From Kitasatospora sp. NA04385 (GTDB lineage: Bacteria > Actinomycetota > Actinomycetes > Streptomycetales > Streptomycetaceae), in the NCBI RefSeq assembly GCF_013364235.1, contig NZ_CP054919.1:5594501-5658500 (forward strand): a stretch of 64,000 nucleotides of DNA. The letters are read 5' to 3'. The notes under the pieces are model-generated. The model searched no databases. It saw nothing but the letters and a program-made list of their open reading frames with translations, and was not told where the DNA came from. How positions within the stretch are numbered: position 1 is the stretch's first letter; each line of letters begins with the position of its first letter. Both the position numbers and the translations under genes were made by a program. This document shows positions 24,581 to 34,526 of the stretch, piece after piece.

Positions 24581-25315
24581 TCAGCGGGCGGCGGTGCGGC
24601 GGACGGGTCGGTCGTCGTGGGTGCCCTCCAGCGCGCGGACCGCGCTCAGCGAGGTGACCGGGGCGATCGGCGGCTGCTGGGCCGGTGGCGCCTCGGGCCG
24701 TTGTGCTCCGGGCGGCGGTGCCTCGGACCGCGGCACCTCGACCGGTGCGGCGGAGGCGTCGTGCGGGATGCGCGGCGGCAGTTCGGTGACGGTGTGGATC
24801 GGACCGAGCGTCCACGACCCGGAGTGCGGGTTGCGCCCGCGCCGGCCGTCGCCGAGGGACTGCCAGCCGGCCGGGGTGAGCGTCAGGTACGAGCCGCAGC
24901 GCAGCCCGTGCAGTTCGGCGGCGGCACGCAGCGCCCACATCCAGGCACCGTCCTGCTCGATCCAGTCCGGGCCGCCCTCGCGGCAGCGCAGCAGGACGGC
25001 GGTGCGGCTGGGGCTGTGGCGCTTCAGGTCGTGCGGAGTGATCCGCCGCAGATGGCCGAGCAGCGCGTTGCGGTGGTCCCACCCGTCGCTGAACTGCGGC
25101 CGGACGCCGAACGAGGCGGACGCCACCACTCGGTGCTCGGCGTTCAACACCGCGACCACCGTGGTGCCCGGCTGCGGGAGGTGCCGCTGGTGCAGTTCGG
25201 TGACGAACTCGCGGGGTGCCCGAAGGAGGGGCACGTCGTAGCCCTTCCACTCCGGCAGGGTGACGGTCCGGTGGCCGTCACAGCGGGAAGGACCTCGGTC
25301 GATGCCGTTGATCAC
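24581..25315 (-). CDS. Conserved hypothetical protein (244 aa)
   Basis: 244 residues, family not recognised. GTG at 25315 is preceded by AAGGAGGA, although the gap to the start is only about 2-3 bases. The globular part (about 1-185) holds TVTLPEWKGYDVPL, TTVVAVLNAEHRVVASASFG, HRNALLGHLRRITPHDLKRH, and WIEQDGAWMWALRAAAELHGLRCG; the C-terminal 50 residues are Pro/Ala-rich. No membrane segment. It lies downstream of recQ in the same direction, but 562 bp apart, with a 15-bp tandem repeat array between. I cannot assign a function. Confidence 0.7.
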   Translation of the reverse strand: MINGIDRGPSRCDGHRTVTLPEWKGYDVPLLRAPREFVTELHQRHLPQPGTTVVAVLNAEHRVVASASFGVRPQFSDGWDHRNALLGHLRRITPHDLKRHSPSRTAVLLRCREGGPDWIEQDGAWMWALRAAAELHGLRCGSYLTLTPAGWQSLGDGRRGRNPHSGSWTLGPIHTVTELPPRIPHDASAAPVEVPRSEAPPPGAQRPEAPPAQQPPIAPVTSLSAVRALEGTHDDRPVRRTAAR

Positions 25316-25877
25316 GATCCTCCTTCCCGAGCCCGCGCCCCCTGGGGCGCGCGAGCGTACGCCGAAGGCCGAGGTCCGACGGACCGGGCACTGGATACCT
25401 TCCAATTCTCGGTGGAGAGCACTCCGAGCGGCAATGATGAAATGACGAACGCGGCCCGAAATCCCTGCTTCTGCCTGATATGTTCCACGCCCCCGACAGG
25501 GCCATTCGGCTGACCTGACGGTGAGCGGAGGGTGTACGGCCTGAAACGTTCCGGTGTACGCCCCTTCCGCACCCGGGCGTGTGCCCGCCCACGCCGCCCG
25601 GCCGGGCGGCCGACGCCCGAGACTTCCGGCCACTCACCGCCCGCCACGCCCCGCCCGCGCTCCTCCGCCCGCCCTTCTCGGCTTGCCGCCCTCCGAGCCC
25701 TGTGCCCTGCTCCCGGGGCCCGTTCCGGCTTCCTGCCTTCCGGCTTCCTGCCTTCCGGCTTCCTGCCTTCCGGCTTCCTGCCTTCCGGCTTCCTGCCTTC
25801 CGGCTTCCTGCCTTCCGGCTTCCTGCCTTCCGGCTTCCTGCCTTCCGGCTTCTGGGTTCTGGTTGCCCGGGCTGGCC
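25316..25877. other. 562-bp intergenic region with a repeat array
   Basis: Between recQ (ending at 25878) and the hypothetical gene starting at 25315. It contains the 8-copy 15-bp array and, nearer the hypothetical gene, a relatively AT-rich stretch at about 25395-25450 that may hold its promoter. Open frames run through the region but show no protein character. Confidence 0.6.
25726..25855. repeat. Eight tandem 15-bp repeats downstream of recQ
   Basis: Unit CGGCTTCCTGCCTTC repeats eight times without a single change from 25726 to 25845, followed by a decayed copy. Perfect identity implies recent expansion. It lies 20-150 bp past the recQ stop. On the minus strand it would encode GRKPE repeats, but recQ stops before it. 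Confidence 0.9.
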
Positions 25878-28073
25878 TCAGCCCCGGACGGCGAGGACGA
25901 GCGGGAGCACGGCGGTGGCTCCGGCCTGGCGGAGCAGGCGGGCGGCGACCGTCAGTGTCCAGCCCGAATCCACCAGGTCGTCGACCAGCAGGACCGGACC
26001 CGGCGCGGCGGCCAGCGTCTCGGCCAGGCCGGGCGAGAGGGTGAGCGCCCCGGCGACCGAGCGCAGCCGCTGGGCGCTGTTGCTGCGCGGGCCGTGCGGC
26101 GGCTCCCCGGTGGCGTACTCGACCCGGCCGAGCAGGGGCATCCGGCCGATCGAGGCCAGCCCGCCGGCCAGGTCGGACACCAGGTGGGAGCGGGTGGAGG
26201 AATCGAGCGCGACCACCCCGACCGGACGGGCGAGCCGCTCGCCCTCCGGGCCGGCCGGCCCGGCCCAGCCGCCGGGGCCCTTGGCCCAGTCCGCGACCAC
26301 CCCGACCATCGCGTCCAGCACCTCGCGCGGCAGCGGCCCGTCCGGGGAGCGCTCGTCCAGCAGCGAGCGCAGGCGGCCGCCCCAACCGATGTCGGACAGC
26401 CGGCCCAGGGCGCGCCCCGGCTCGGCCTGCTGGGCCGGGGCGATCCGGCCCTTGAGCGGGACGCCCAGGGACTCCATGCCGGTGGGCCACATCCGCCTGG
26501 TCTCGAAGGAGACGCCGGGGCGGCCGAGCGCGGCCCGGGCGGCGTCCAGCGATTCGGCGGAGACCTCGGCGGAGTGCCGGGGCGGGGAACAGCGGTCGCA
26601 CCGGCCGCACGGTGCCGCCTCGGGGTCGTCGAGCTGGCGGCGCAGGAACTCCATCCGGCAGCCCTCGGTGGCCACGTACTCCCGCATCGCCTGCTGCTCG
26701 GCCTCGCGGGCCCGGGCGACCTTGGCGTACCGCGCGGCGTCGTACTGCCAGGGCTCCCCGGTGGACTCCCAGCCGCCGCGCACCCGGCGCACCGCGCCGT
26801 CCACGTCGAGCACCTTGAGCATCGTCTCCAGCCGGGTGCGGCGGAGGTCGACCGAGGTCTCCAGGGCGGCGGTGGAGAGCGGGCGGCCCGCCCCGGACAG
26901 CGCGTCCAGCGTGCGGCGGACCTGCTCCTCGGCGGGGAAGCCGATCGAGGCGAAGTACCGCCAGATCGCCTCGTCCTCCCGGCCCGGCAGCAGCAGGACC
27001 TCGGCCCGGTCGACGCCGCGGCCGGCCCGGCCGACCTGCTGGTAGTAGGCGATCGGGGAGCTGGGCGAGCCGAGGTGCACCACGAAGCCGAGGTCCGGCT
27101 TGTCGAAGCCCATGCCCAGCGCGGAGGTGGCGACCAGCGCCTTGACCCGGTTCTCCAGCAGCGCCGCCTCCGCCTCCCGGCGCTCCGCGTCCTCGGTCCG
27201 CCCGGAGTAGGAGGCGACCTGGTAGCCGCGTCCGCGCAGGAACTCGGTGACCTCCTCGGCGGCGGCCACCGTGAGGGTGTACACGATGCCGGAGCCGGGC
27301 AGGTCGGGCAGGTGGTCGGCGAGCCAGGCCAGCCGGTGCGCCGGGTCGGACAGCGGCAGCACGGCCAGGCTGAGGCTCTCCCGGTCCAGCGGTCCGCGCA
27401 GCACCAGGGCCTGTGCGTCGCCCGCGCCGGTGCCGAGCTGCTCCGCGACGTCCGCGGTGACCCGGGCGTTCGCGGTCGCCGTGGTCGCCAGCACCGGGAC
27501 GCCGGGGGAGAGCTCGGCGAGCATGGTACGCAGCCGCCGGTAGTCGGGTCGGAAGTCGTGCCCCCAGTCGGAGATGCAGTGCGCCTCGTCCACCACCAGC
27601 AGACCGGTGGAGGCGGCGAGCTTGGGCAGCACGTGGTCGCGGAAGTCGGGGTTGTTCAGCCGCTCCGGGCTGACCAGGAGGACGTCGACCAGGCCGTCGG
27701 CGACCTCCTGCTGGATCTCCGACCACTCCTCGGGGTTGGCCGAGTTGATCGTCCGGGCACGGATGCCCGCCCGGGCGGCCGAGTCGACCTGGTTGCGCAT
27801 CAGGGCGAGCAGCGGGGAGACGATCACCGTCGGGCCGGCGCCGCGGGCGCGCAGCAGCGCCGTGGCGATGAAGTAGACGGCGGACTTGCCCCAGCCGGTG
27901 CGCTGGACCACCAGGGCCCGGCGGCTGTCCACCACCAGTGCCTCGATGGCCCGCCACTGGTCCTCGCGCAGGGCGGCGCCGGGGCCGGCCAGGTCGCGCA
28001 GCACGGCTTCCGCGGCGGCCCGGACGGCGTCGCGGTCGGCGGGAGTGGTCGGGTGGAGTTCGCGCGTCTGCAT
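25878..28073 (-). CDS. recQ: RecQ-like helicase fused to a phosphoribosyltransferase domain
   Basis: 731 residues. N-terminal helicase: Walker A as QRTGWGKSA (near residue 56), DEAH in VVDEAHCISDWGHDFRPDY, motif VI in QQVGRAGRG. Zinc-binding cysteines follow (C of GCRMEF, then CGRCDRC). After about residue 540 the sequence becomes a PRTase-like domain (GRALGRLSDIGWG, GVVALDSSTRSHLV, MPLLGRV) ending with the PRPP-binding loop GPVLLVDDLVDSGWTLTVAA. ATG at 28073 was chosen as the most conserved start; an in-frame GTG at 28097 is possible. The same fusion is what I recall for S. coelicolor SCO5815. RecQ unwinds forked DNA; the PRTase part has no established role here. Confidence 0.9.
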   Translation of the reverse strand: MQTRELHPTTPADRDAVRAAAEAVLRDLAGPGAALREDQWRAIEALVVDSRRALVVQRTGWGKSAVYFIATALLRARGAGPTVIVSPLLALMRNQVDSAARAGIRARTINSANPEEWSEIQQEVADGLVDVLLVSPERLNNPDFRDHVLPKLAASTGLLVVDEAHCISDWGHDFRPDYRRLRTMLAELSPGVPVLATTATANARVTADVAEQLGTGAGDAQALVLRGPLDRESLSLAVLPLSDPAHRLAWLADHLPDLPGSGIVYTLTVAAAEEVTEFLRGRGYQVASYSGRTEDAERREAEAALLENRVKALVATSALGMGFDKPDLGFVVHLGSPSSPIAYYQQVGRAGRGVDRAEVLLLPGREDEAIWRYFASIGFPAEEQVRRTLDALSGAGRPLSTAALETSVDLRRTRLETMLKVLDVDGAVRRVRGGWESTGEPWQYDAARYAKVARAREAEQQAMREYVATEGCRMEFLRRQLDDPEAAPCGRCDRCSPPRHSAEVSAESLDAARAALGRPGVSFETRRMWPTGMESLGVPLKGRIAPAQQAEPGRALGRLSDIGWGGRLRSLLDERSPDGPLPREVLDAMVGVVADWAKGPGGWAGPAGPEGERLARPVGVVALDSSTRSHLVSDLAGGLASIGRMPLLGRVEYATGEPPHGPRSNSAQRLRSVAGALTLSPGLAETLAAAPGPVLLVDDLVDSGWTLTVAARLLRQAGATAVLPLVLAVRG

Positions 28074-28278
28074 GGGGTCATGGATACCGTGCGGCACGGA
28101 CGGACCGCGAATGGCGGCCTGTGGACAGAGTGGCGTTCATCCGTTGATAGGCCCTCAAATCGCCGTGAGAACCGTGAAACGTAGGCCATTCGGGGGAGGA
28201 GATGCTGAACCCCCCGATTTATCCACAGGGTCGGACGAATTCTCCGCGGCCCGGCGCGATCCGGTCCAAGCTTCCGCC

Positions 28279-29787
28279 ATGACCGCAGACGACCGTGCCA
28301 CCACCCCCGCCCCGCATCCCGGCCACCTCCCGGTCCGGCTGCGCGGCCCCGCCGACATGGCGGAGATGCTCCCGTACCTGCTGGGCTTCTTCCCCGACGA
28401 CAGCATCGTCGCGGTGGGCCTGCAGGGCTCCGCGCTCGACCAGGGCGGTGTGATCCGGATCGACATCCCGGAGGACCCCGCCGACTGGGAACGGACCGCG
28501 GAGGAATCCGCCCGGCTGCTGGTCGAGCTGTCCGAGCAGCGCGACCGCCGCCCCGTCCAAGTCCTGCTGTACCTGTGCCGGGATCCCGCCGGGAGCGCCG
28601 CCGCACCGGAGGACGGGCACGCCGTACTGACCGGGCTCCGCCCGCTGGCCGCCGCGCTCGCCCGGGCCTTCCAGGCCGAGCAGGTGGCCGTCAAGGAGTC
28701 GCTGTGCGTCTCGGCCGGCCGCTGGTGGTCCTTCCTGTGCACCGGGGTCGACTGCTGCCCGCCGGAGGGCACCCCGGTCCGGGCGGCCCACCAGCCGAGC
28801 CCGCTCGCCGCGGCGGCCGCCTTCGCCGGGCTCGCTCCGCGGGGCAGCCGCAAGGCGATCGTGGCCGGGCTGGCCGCGATCGGTCCACCGGGCTCCGAGA
28901 CGCAGCGCCGGGCCCTGGAGGACGCCGGGCCGCCCTTCATCCGCGAGTTGGCCGGCCCCGGCGGCCGGGCGGCCGCCGTCGAGCGCACCGCCGGGCTGCT
29001 CGCCGAGGCGATGGCCGAGTTCCGGGCCGGAGCCCGCGAGCTGGACGCCGCCCGCACCGCCAGGCTGCTGATCGGCATGCAGGACAAGCTCGGCCGCGAC
29101 CGCGCCGCCGAGTACGCCGAACCGGACGAACTCGCCGCCGCCCAGCGGCTGTGGCGGTTCCTGATCCAGCGCTGCGTCGACCCGTTCGAACACCTCGCGG
29201 CCCCGCCGCTGACCCTGCTGGCCTGGACGTCCTGGCTGGCCGACGACTCCGCCACGGCCCGGGTCGTGCTGGCCAGGGCGCTCGAACTGGAACCGGGCTA
29301 CACCCTGGCCCAACTCCTCTACGAATCACTGAACTGCGGCGTCTCCCCGGACGCCCTGCTCCGGGTGGTCCGGCGCGAGCGCACCGCCAGACTGCGGGAC
29401 GGGCAGTCCCCGCCCCCGCCCGAACTCCCGCCGACGGAAGCCCCGGTGGCCCCCGCCGACCCGGCGGGCCCCGTAGCTCCGGCGGACGGCGGCGGGGGAG
29501 CGGCCACGGGCGGCGGCGCCGTTCCCGCCTCCGCCAGCACCGTTCCTGCCGGTTCCGTTCCCGCTGGTTCCGGGCCGGGCCGACAGGGGACCGGGCCCGC
29601 ACCGGAGCCGGAGCTGTCCCCGGACGAGCCGGGGTCCGGGCCGGGGCCGACAGGGCCGACTCCGGCCGACGGGCCGTCAGCCGCAGCCGTCCGGGGGCAC
29701 CGTCCGCGCCCCCAGCGGGCCGCTCCGGCGGTCACCCGCGTCCGGCAGGTCCGAGCTCGCCCAAGCCGACACACGATCGGAGACTGA
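28279..29787 (+). CDS. DUF4192 family protein
   Basis: 502 residues. The first 370 resemble the actinobacterial DUF4192 family: RLRGPADMAEMLPYLLGFFPDDSIVAVGL at the start, then VKESLCVSAGRWWSFLC-TGVDCCPPEGTPV, and the terminal helical part LTLLAWTSWLADDSATARVVLARALELEPGY that looks like a TPR pair. The last 130 residues are Pro/Ala/Gly-rich and basic at the end. ATG at 28279 lies 181-205 bp from the divergent recQ start. No enzymatic function is established for the family as far as I know. Not obviously in an operon; the next gene converges on it 40 bp away. Confidence 0.85.
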   Translation: MTADDRATTPAPHPGHLPVRLRGPADMAEMLPYLLGFFPDDSIVAVGLQGSALDQGGVIRIDIPEDPADWERTAEESARLLVELSEQRDRRPVQVLLYLCRDPAGSAAAPEDGHAVLTGLRPLAAALARAFQAEQVAVKESLCVSAGRWWSFLCTGVDCCPPEGTPVRAAHQPSPLAAAAAFAGLAPRGSRKAIVAGLAAIGPPGSETQRRALEDAGPPFIRELAGPGGRAAAVERTAGLLAEAMAEFRAGARELDAARTARLLIGMQDKLGRDRAAEYAEPDELAAAQRLWRFLIQRCVDPFEHLAAPPLTLLAWTSWLADDSATARVVLARALELEPGYTLAQLLYESLNCGVSPDALLRVVRRERTARLRDGQSPPPPELPPTEAPVAPADPAGPVAPADGGGGAATGGGAVPASASTVPAGSVPAGSGPGRQGTGPAPEPELSPDEPGSGPGPTGPTPADGPSAAAVRGHRPRPQRAAPAVTRVRQVRARPSRHTIGD

Positions 29788-29827
29788 CATGCGAATCCTC
29801 GACCCGCGGCGGCCCCGGGGCGCCGGG

Positions 29828-31141
29828 CTAGACCTCGCCGCGCGCCATCCGGATCAGCCGGTCCAGCACCGTCCGGCCGCTGGTCCGCACCCCGTCGTGC
29901 TCCCACTCGTTGGTGACCCAGACCCGGGTGCCGGCCACCGCGTCCGCGGTCTCCAGCGAGTGCGCCGTGTCCACGTACATGTCGTCGTGGTACACCGCCG
30001 CGTACACCGGTACCTGGTTCGACGCCAGGCGCGGCAGGTCGTACAGGTCGGGCCAGTCGGTGCGCTCCGCCAGCAGCTGCGCCGTCTCGCGCAGCGGCCG
30101 CAGCGCCGGATCGGTCTCGAACATCCAGGGGTGGATCATCTCGCCGCTGAACAGCACCGGCCCGTCCCCGGCCAGCGCCGCCTCGGCGTCGAACTCGGGG
30201 AACTCCTCGCGCACCCGCTCCGCCGACCACGCGGTGGCCCCGGCGTCGACCGAGCGCTGCCCGTAGATCGACTCGTGCAGGACGGCGTACAGGGGGTTCT
30301 GCGCGAAGGACAGGTGCGACTGCGCCCCGGCCAGGAAGGTGTCGGAGAGCTCCGGCCCGTCCGGCCCCTCCACCCAGGCTTCCTCCAGCAGGTAGTGCAG
30401 GACGTAGGAGCCGGAGCCGCCGCCCAGCAGGATGCCCAGCGCCTGGAACGCCCGCACGGTCAGCGTCCCGCCGTCGGGGAGGGTCGCGGGCCGCTCGACC
30501 AGGTGCGCCGCGATTCGCCGTACCGCCGCCACGTCCTGGGGGAAGCGCGCGTAGTGCCCGGCGTTCTTCCGGGCGACGCGCGGGTAGGCCGCGCGGTAGA
30601 CCTCGTCCGCCGAGCGGCGCAGGCCGGCCAGGCCGCCGGTGACGAAGGCCTCGCGCAGGTGCTCCGGGGCCAGCGAGAGGTAGGTCAGGGTGCAGAAGCC
30701 GCCGAAGCTCTGCCCCAGCAGGCTCCACGTGCCGTCGGCGCCGAGCAGCTGGCGGCGGATCAGCTCGGCGTCTTGGACGATCGAGTCGGCGCGGAAGTGC
30801 GCCAGGTAGTCGGCCTGCTGCCGGGCGTCGCCGCGCCGGACCAGGGTCCGGCGGTTGGCGGGGGTGGAGCGCCCGGTGCCGCGCTGGTCCAGCAGCAGCA
30901 CCCGGTAGTCGTCCAGCGCCCGGTCCAGCCAGCCGTCCCGGCCCATCGGCCGGTTGGCCTTCCCACCGGGGCCGCCCTGCAGGTACACCAGCCACGGCAG
31001 TTCGTCGTGCTCGCGTCCGGCGGCCACCACCTCGCGGGCGTAGACCTCGATCTCCTCGCCCCCGGGCGCACTGTGGTCCAGCGGCACCCGGAAGACGTGA
31101 TCGATGGTGACGATTCCGGGGATGCGGCTGAGGGAGGACAT
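29828..31141 (-). CDS. Proline iminopeptidase-like alpha/beta hydrolase (S33)
   Basis: 437 residues, the size of S33 prolyl aminopeptidases. Oxyanion-hole segment LQGGPGG (54-60), LLLDQRGTGRS (82-92), nucleophile elbow GQSFGG with S145; the catalytic Asp and His are expected in the C-terminal part (NEWEHDGVRTSGR contains the likely His). No signal peptide, so cytosolic. It would release N-terminal proline from small peptides. ATG at 31141 follows TAGGAGTTGC. It is followed by the converging DUF4192 gene only 40 bp away, with a modest GC hairpin between. Confidence 0.9.
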   Translation of the reverse strand: MSSLSRIPGIVTIDHVFRVPLDHSAPGGEEIEVYAREVVAAGREHDELPWLVYLQGGPGGKANRPMGRDGWLDRALDDYRVLLLDQRGTGRSTPANRRTLVRRGDARQQADYLAHFRADSIVQDAELIRRQLLGADGTWSLLGQSFGGFCTLTYLSLAPEHLREAFVTGGLAGLRRSADEVYRAAYPRVARKNAGHYARFPQDVAAVRRIAAHLVERPATLPDGGTLTVRAFQALGILLGGGSGSYVLHYLLEEAWVEGPDGPELSDTFLAGAQSHLSFAQNPLYAVLHESIYGQRSVDAGATAWSAERVREEFPEFDAEAALAGDGPVLFSGEMIHPWMFETDPALRPLRETAQLLAERTDWPDLYDLPRLASNQVPVYAAVYHDDMYVDTAHSLETADAVAGTRVWVTNEWEHDGVRTSGRTVLDRLIRMARGEV

Positions 31142-31680
31142 GCAACTCCTAGGTGCGAGCTGGTCACAGGCTGGTTGCGGCGCCGATCACCGGGGTCACC
31201 GGTGCGTCCGCCGTCGTCCTCGCACCGTATCCTGACGTCGGACAGGAGCCGCCGGGGGGCGTCCGCCGCGTGCGGAGGACCCCGGACGGCGCCACGACAC
31301 AGCGGGCGCCCCGGGTGCCGGTCGCGGAGCACCGAAGAACCGTCGGTACGCGGCCGCCTCCGACCGGACGTCCGCCGGACGGGCGTGACCTGGGGCAGGT
31401 GTGGTGCGTTCATTCTGCGGAACGCCGCCATCCGAACCGGCACCCCCGGGCCGACCGTGTGGGGCACCGGCCACGCGCTGTTCGACCTGGCGCGGCCGGT
31501 CTCCGGACGGCCCGGCACCCGGGCCGGAGCACCGCCCCGGCCGGGGCGGGGCACCGGCGCTCCGGTCCGACCCGAGTCAGAGCCGCGTGTTCCGGCGGCA
31601 GAGCAGCACAGTCCGCGATCGAGCACGCTCGCGGCCGACCGAGCCCGCAGCCCTCGGCCGGTCGGGGGGAGGAGAGCCCG
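31142..31680. other. 539-bp divergent intergenic region
   Basis: Between the aminopeptidase and debranching-like genes. It must hold both promoters, but I see no strong -10/-35 pair. CACCGG and CCGGTG at 31188-31204 form an inverted repeat with a 5-base spacer about 50 bp from the aminopeptidase start. Open frames here lack protein character. Confidence 0.5.
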
Positions 31681-34331
31681 GTGACCGACTCAAGGCCACC
31701 CCACGCAGCGCCCCAACCGCTGCCGCCCACCGGCCCGACGGCCCCGGGTCACGCCTCCGCGCCACCCGCCCGCCCGGTTGGCCCTCCGCCACCCCGCCAG
31801 ACCACACCCCCGTACGGCACGCCCGCAGGCCCCGCCCCCGCAACGGCCGGGCCCGGCCCGGTGGTTCCCGGCACCCCGCCCTACGGCACGCCCCTGCCCG
31901 GCCCTTACGCGCCGGGCACCACCCCGCCCTACGGCACGCCGTCGGGTGCCGCCCACCCGTACATGCCCCCGGCGGCCACGCCCCCGTACGGCACTCCCGC
32001 CGGAGGTGTGCCGCCCCACCGGCCCGGTGGCACCCCGCCGTACGGCACCGTGACGCGCCCCGCCCCCGGCCACCCGGCGGCCCGGGCGGTGCGCCCGGGC
32101 CCAGGTCGGAGCAGGTGGCGGGCGCGCCCGCGGCCGGCCCGGTCCGGCCCGCCGGCCAGGCTGCGCCGCCGCGACCGCAGCCCTCCGCCGCGCACGACGT
32201 CCTGTGCGTCAACGCCCCCGGCATGGCGGCCTCCGGGCCGGACGGCCAACTGCGCGGCCAGGGCCTGCACGGCTTCTTCCGGCACGGCGTGCGCACCCTG
32301 GCCCGGATGGAACTGCGGCTGGGCGGCATGGAGCCGCTCCCGCTCCAGGGCATCCTGACGTCCACGGCGGCGGCCAGGTTCGTCGGTTCGGTGCGGGTCC
32401 CCGGAGACCTCGACCCGGATCCGGCGCTGACGGTCGAACGGCTGCGGCACGCCGACGGCGCGGAGACGGTGACGGTCCGCAACACGGGCGCCCGCCCGGC
32501 CCGGCTGCCGCTGGAGATCGCGCTCGGCACCGACCTCGGCCTGCTCACCGACATCGCCGCGGGCCGCCGTTCTGCCGACCTGCCGGGCCAGGTCCAGTCC
32601 TCCGGCCTGCGCTGGGTCGGCCAGGGCCGGGCGGCCACCGTCAGCGCGCGGCCCTCGCCGCACGCGGTGCTGGCCGGTGCGGGCGTGCTGCGCTGGGACT
32701 TGGAGGTCCAGCCCGGTGCCCGCTGGTCGGTCGACCTCCGCGCCGAACTGGAGACTTCGTCGACGGCGCGGCCGCCGACCGGGCGCGGCCCGGGCGTGCC
32801 GCTGCCCTGGTCCGAGCCCGAGGTCCGGGCCGACGACCGCCGGGCCGCCCGCCTGGTCGCCCGCGCCCTGGACTCGCTGGGCGGTTTGCTGCTCGCCGAC
32901 GCGGACCGGCCGACCGACCTCTACACCGCCTCGGGCGCGCCCTGGCGTTTCGGCCTCACCGCCGCCGACGCGCTCTGGGCGGCCAGGATGACCCTGCCGC
33001 TCGGCACCCGGCTCGCCGCCGGCACCCTGCGGGCGGTCGCCCGCCGCCAGCACCAGGCCGCCCCGAACCAGGCCGCCCCGCACCCCGCCGCCGCGCCCCG
33101 GCTGGCCGAGTCGGCCCCGGGTGACGGCACGTCGGCTCTGGAGGGCGCCGGGCCGATGCCCGGGCACGCCCCCGGCCCGGCCGGCGGGGCGAACCCGTCC
33201 GGCGGTGAGACCGGTACGGCGGCGCAGACCATGGACGGCGTGATCCCCGGCCCACTGCGGCACGGCGGCCCCGAACTGCCCGCCAGTTGCACGGCGACGG
33301 AGGCGACCCTGCTGTTCGTCACGGTGCTGGCGGAGGCCTGGCGCTGGGGCATGCCCCGGGCCGAGGTCGCCGAACTGCTCCCGGCCGCCGAGCGGGCGCT
33401 CGGCGCGCTGCGGGCGGCGGTGGTGGACGGCCCGGACGGCCCGGTCGGGTTCGTCGCCGACTTCGGTCGCCCGGCGGAGGAGCGCGCCGCGCGCCCCGGC
33501 CCGGCCAGGTGCGAGGTCCAGGCCCAGGCCCACCGTGCGGCGCTCCAGGGGGCCGACCTGCTCGACGCCTTCGACCGGCCCGGCGCCGCCCAGTGGCGTT
33601 CCTGGGCGGCCGAGTTGAGAGAGCGGTTCCGCGAGCAGTTCTGGATCGACGACCTGTCCGGCGGCCGCCCGGCCGCCGCCCTGCTGGCCCCGGACCGGCC
33701 GGTACCGGCCGTCGCCTCCACCCTGGTGCACCTCTTCGACCTCGGCCTGGCCGCCGAGGGCGAACTGCACGAGGGCCTGCTCGACCGCGAGCAGACCAGG
33801 CTGCTGGCCCAGCGCCTGGTGGCCCCGGAACTCGACTGCGGCTGGGGCCTGCGCACCCTGAGCGCGAAGTCCCCGCGCTTCAACCCGCTCGGCCACCGCA
33901 GCGGCGCGGTCCGGGTCCAGGAGACCGCGCTCGCGGTCAGCGGCCTGGTGGACGCGGGGTTCGAGCGGGAGGCCGAAATGCTGCTGGAGGGCCTGCTGGA
34001 GGCGTCCGTGCACTTCGACGGCCGGCTGCCGGAGATGTACGCCGGAGAGCAGAAGGTCGCCGACTGCCCGCCCGTCCCGCACCCGGCGGCCTGCCGGCCG
34101 GCCGCGGTCTCCGCAGCGGCGGCCGTCCACCTGGTGCTCTCGCTGGCGGGCGTCCGCCCCGACGTCCCGTCCGGGCGGGTGGCCACCCGCCCGGCGAGCA
34201 CGGCCCCCCTGGGCGCTCTGGAACTGACCGGCCTGCGGGTGGCCGGCGAGCCGTTCTCGGTCCGGGTCAGCCGGATCGGCGTCGCGGTCGTGGAGGAGGC
34301 ACCGTCGTTCCTGCAACTCGCCGCCAGTTGA
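31681..34331 (+). pseudogene. Glycogen debranching-like protein with an apparent frameshift
   Basis: The natural start is GTG at 31681, right after GGGGAGGAGAGCCCG; this frame encodes a Pro-rich N terminus with PPYGTP repeated five times. The catalytic part lies in another frame, open to TGA at 34331: GLHGFFRHGVRTLARMEL (about 32259), W-R-FGLTAADALWA, and the (alpha/alpha)6 signature GWGLRTLSAKSPRFNPLGHRSGAVRV (about 33841-33915), as in amylo-alpha-1,6-glucosidase-like proteins. The frames switch between about 32060 and 32200 in a GC-rich run. Either a base was gained or lost (mutation or sequencing error) or translation begins independently at GTG 32115, which has a weak GGAG. Restored length would be about 880 residues. 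Confidence 0.7.
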
Positions 34332-34443
34332 GCACCCCGTCCGTTGGGCACCCCGTCCGTCGAGTGCCCCGTTCGCCGAGCACCCCGTTCGCCGAGCACC
34401 CCGTCGGTCGAGTGCCCCGTTCGCTGAGCGTTCCGCCCGTCGG
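34332..34443 (+). repeat. Seven tandem 16-bp repeats after the debranching-like gene
   Basis: Units of the type GCACCCCGTTCGCCGA follow one another seven times immediately after the stop codon, with 2-5 changes between copies. The more diverged copies suggest an older array than the one behind recQ. Confidence 0.85.
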
Positions 34444-34483
34444 GGCACCTCACCGCACGCCCTGCCCCCGGGGAAAAGCGGCT

Positions 34484-34517
34484 GTCGTCTGTGATTATCG
34501 TCAGAGAGACGACTAAG
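34484..34517 (+). promoter_or_regulatory. Candidate operator upstream of the Nudix gene
   Basis: Two nested inverted repeats: GTCGTCT (34484-34490) with AGACGAC (34507-34513), and TTATCGTC with GACGACTAA (34494-34517 region). They overlap the AT-richer promoter stretch 10-40 bp before the ATG at 34527. Confidence 0.5.
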
Positions 34518-34526
34518 ATCGGCCGC

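Noticed and set aside
25726..25860. CRISPR array
   Set aside because: The 15-bp units are contiguous with no spacers, and there are no cas genes.
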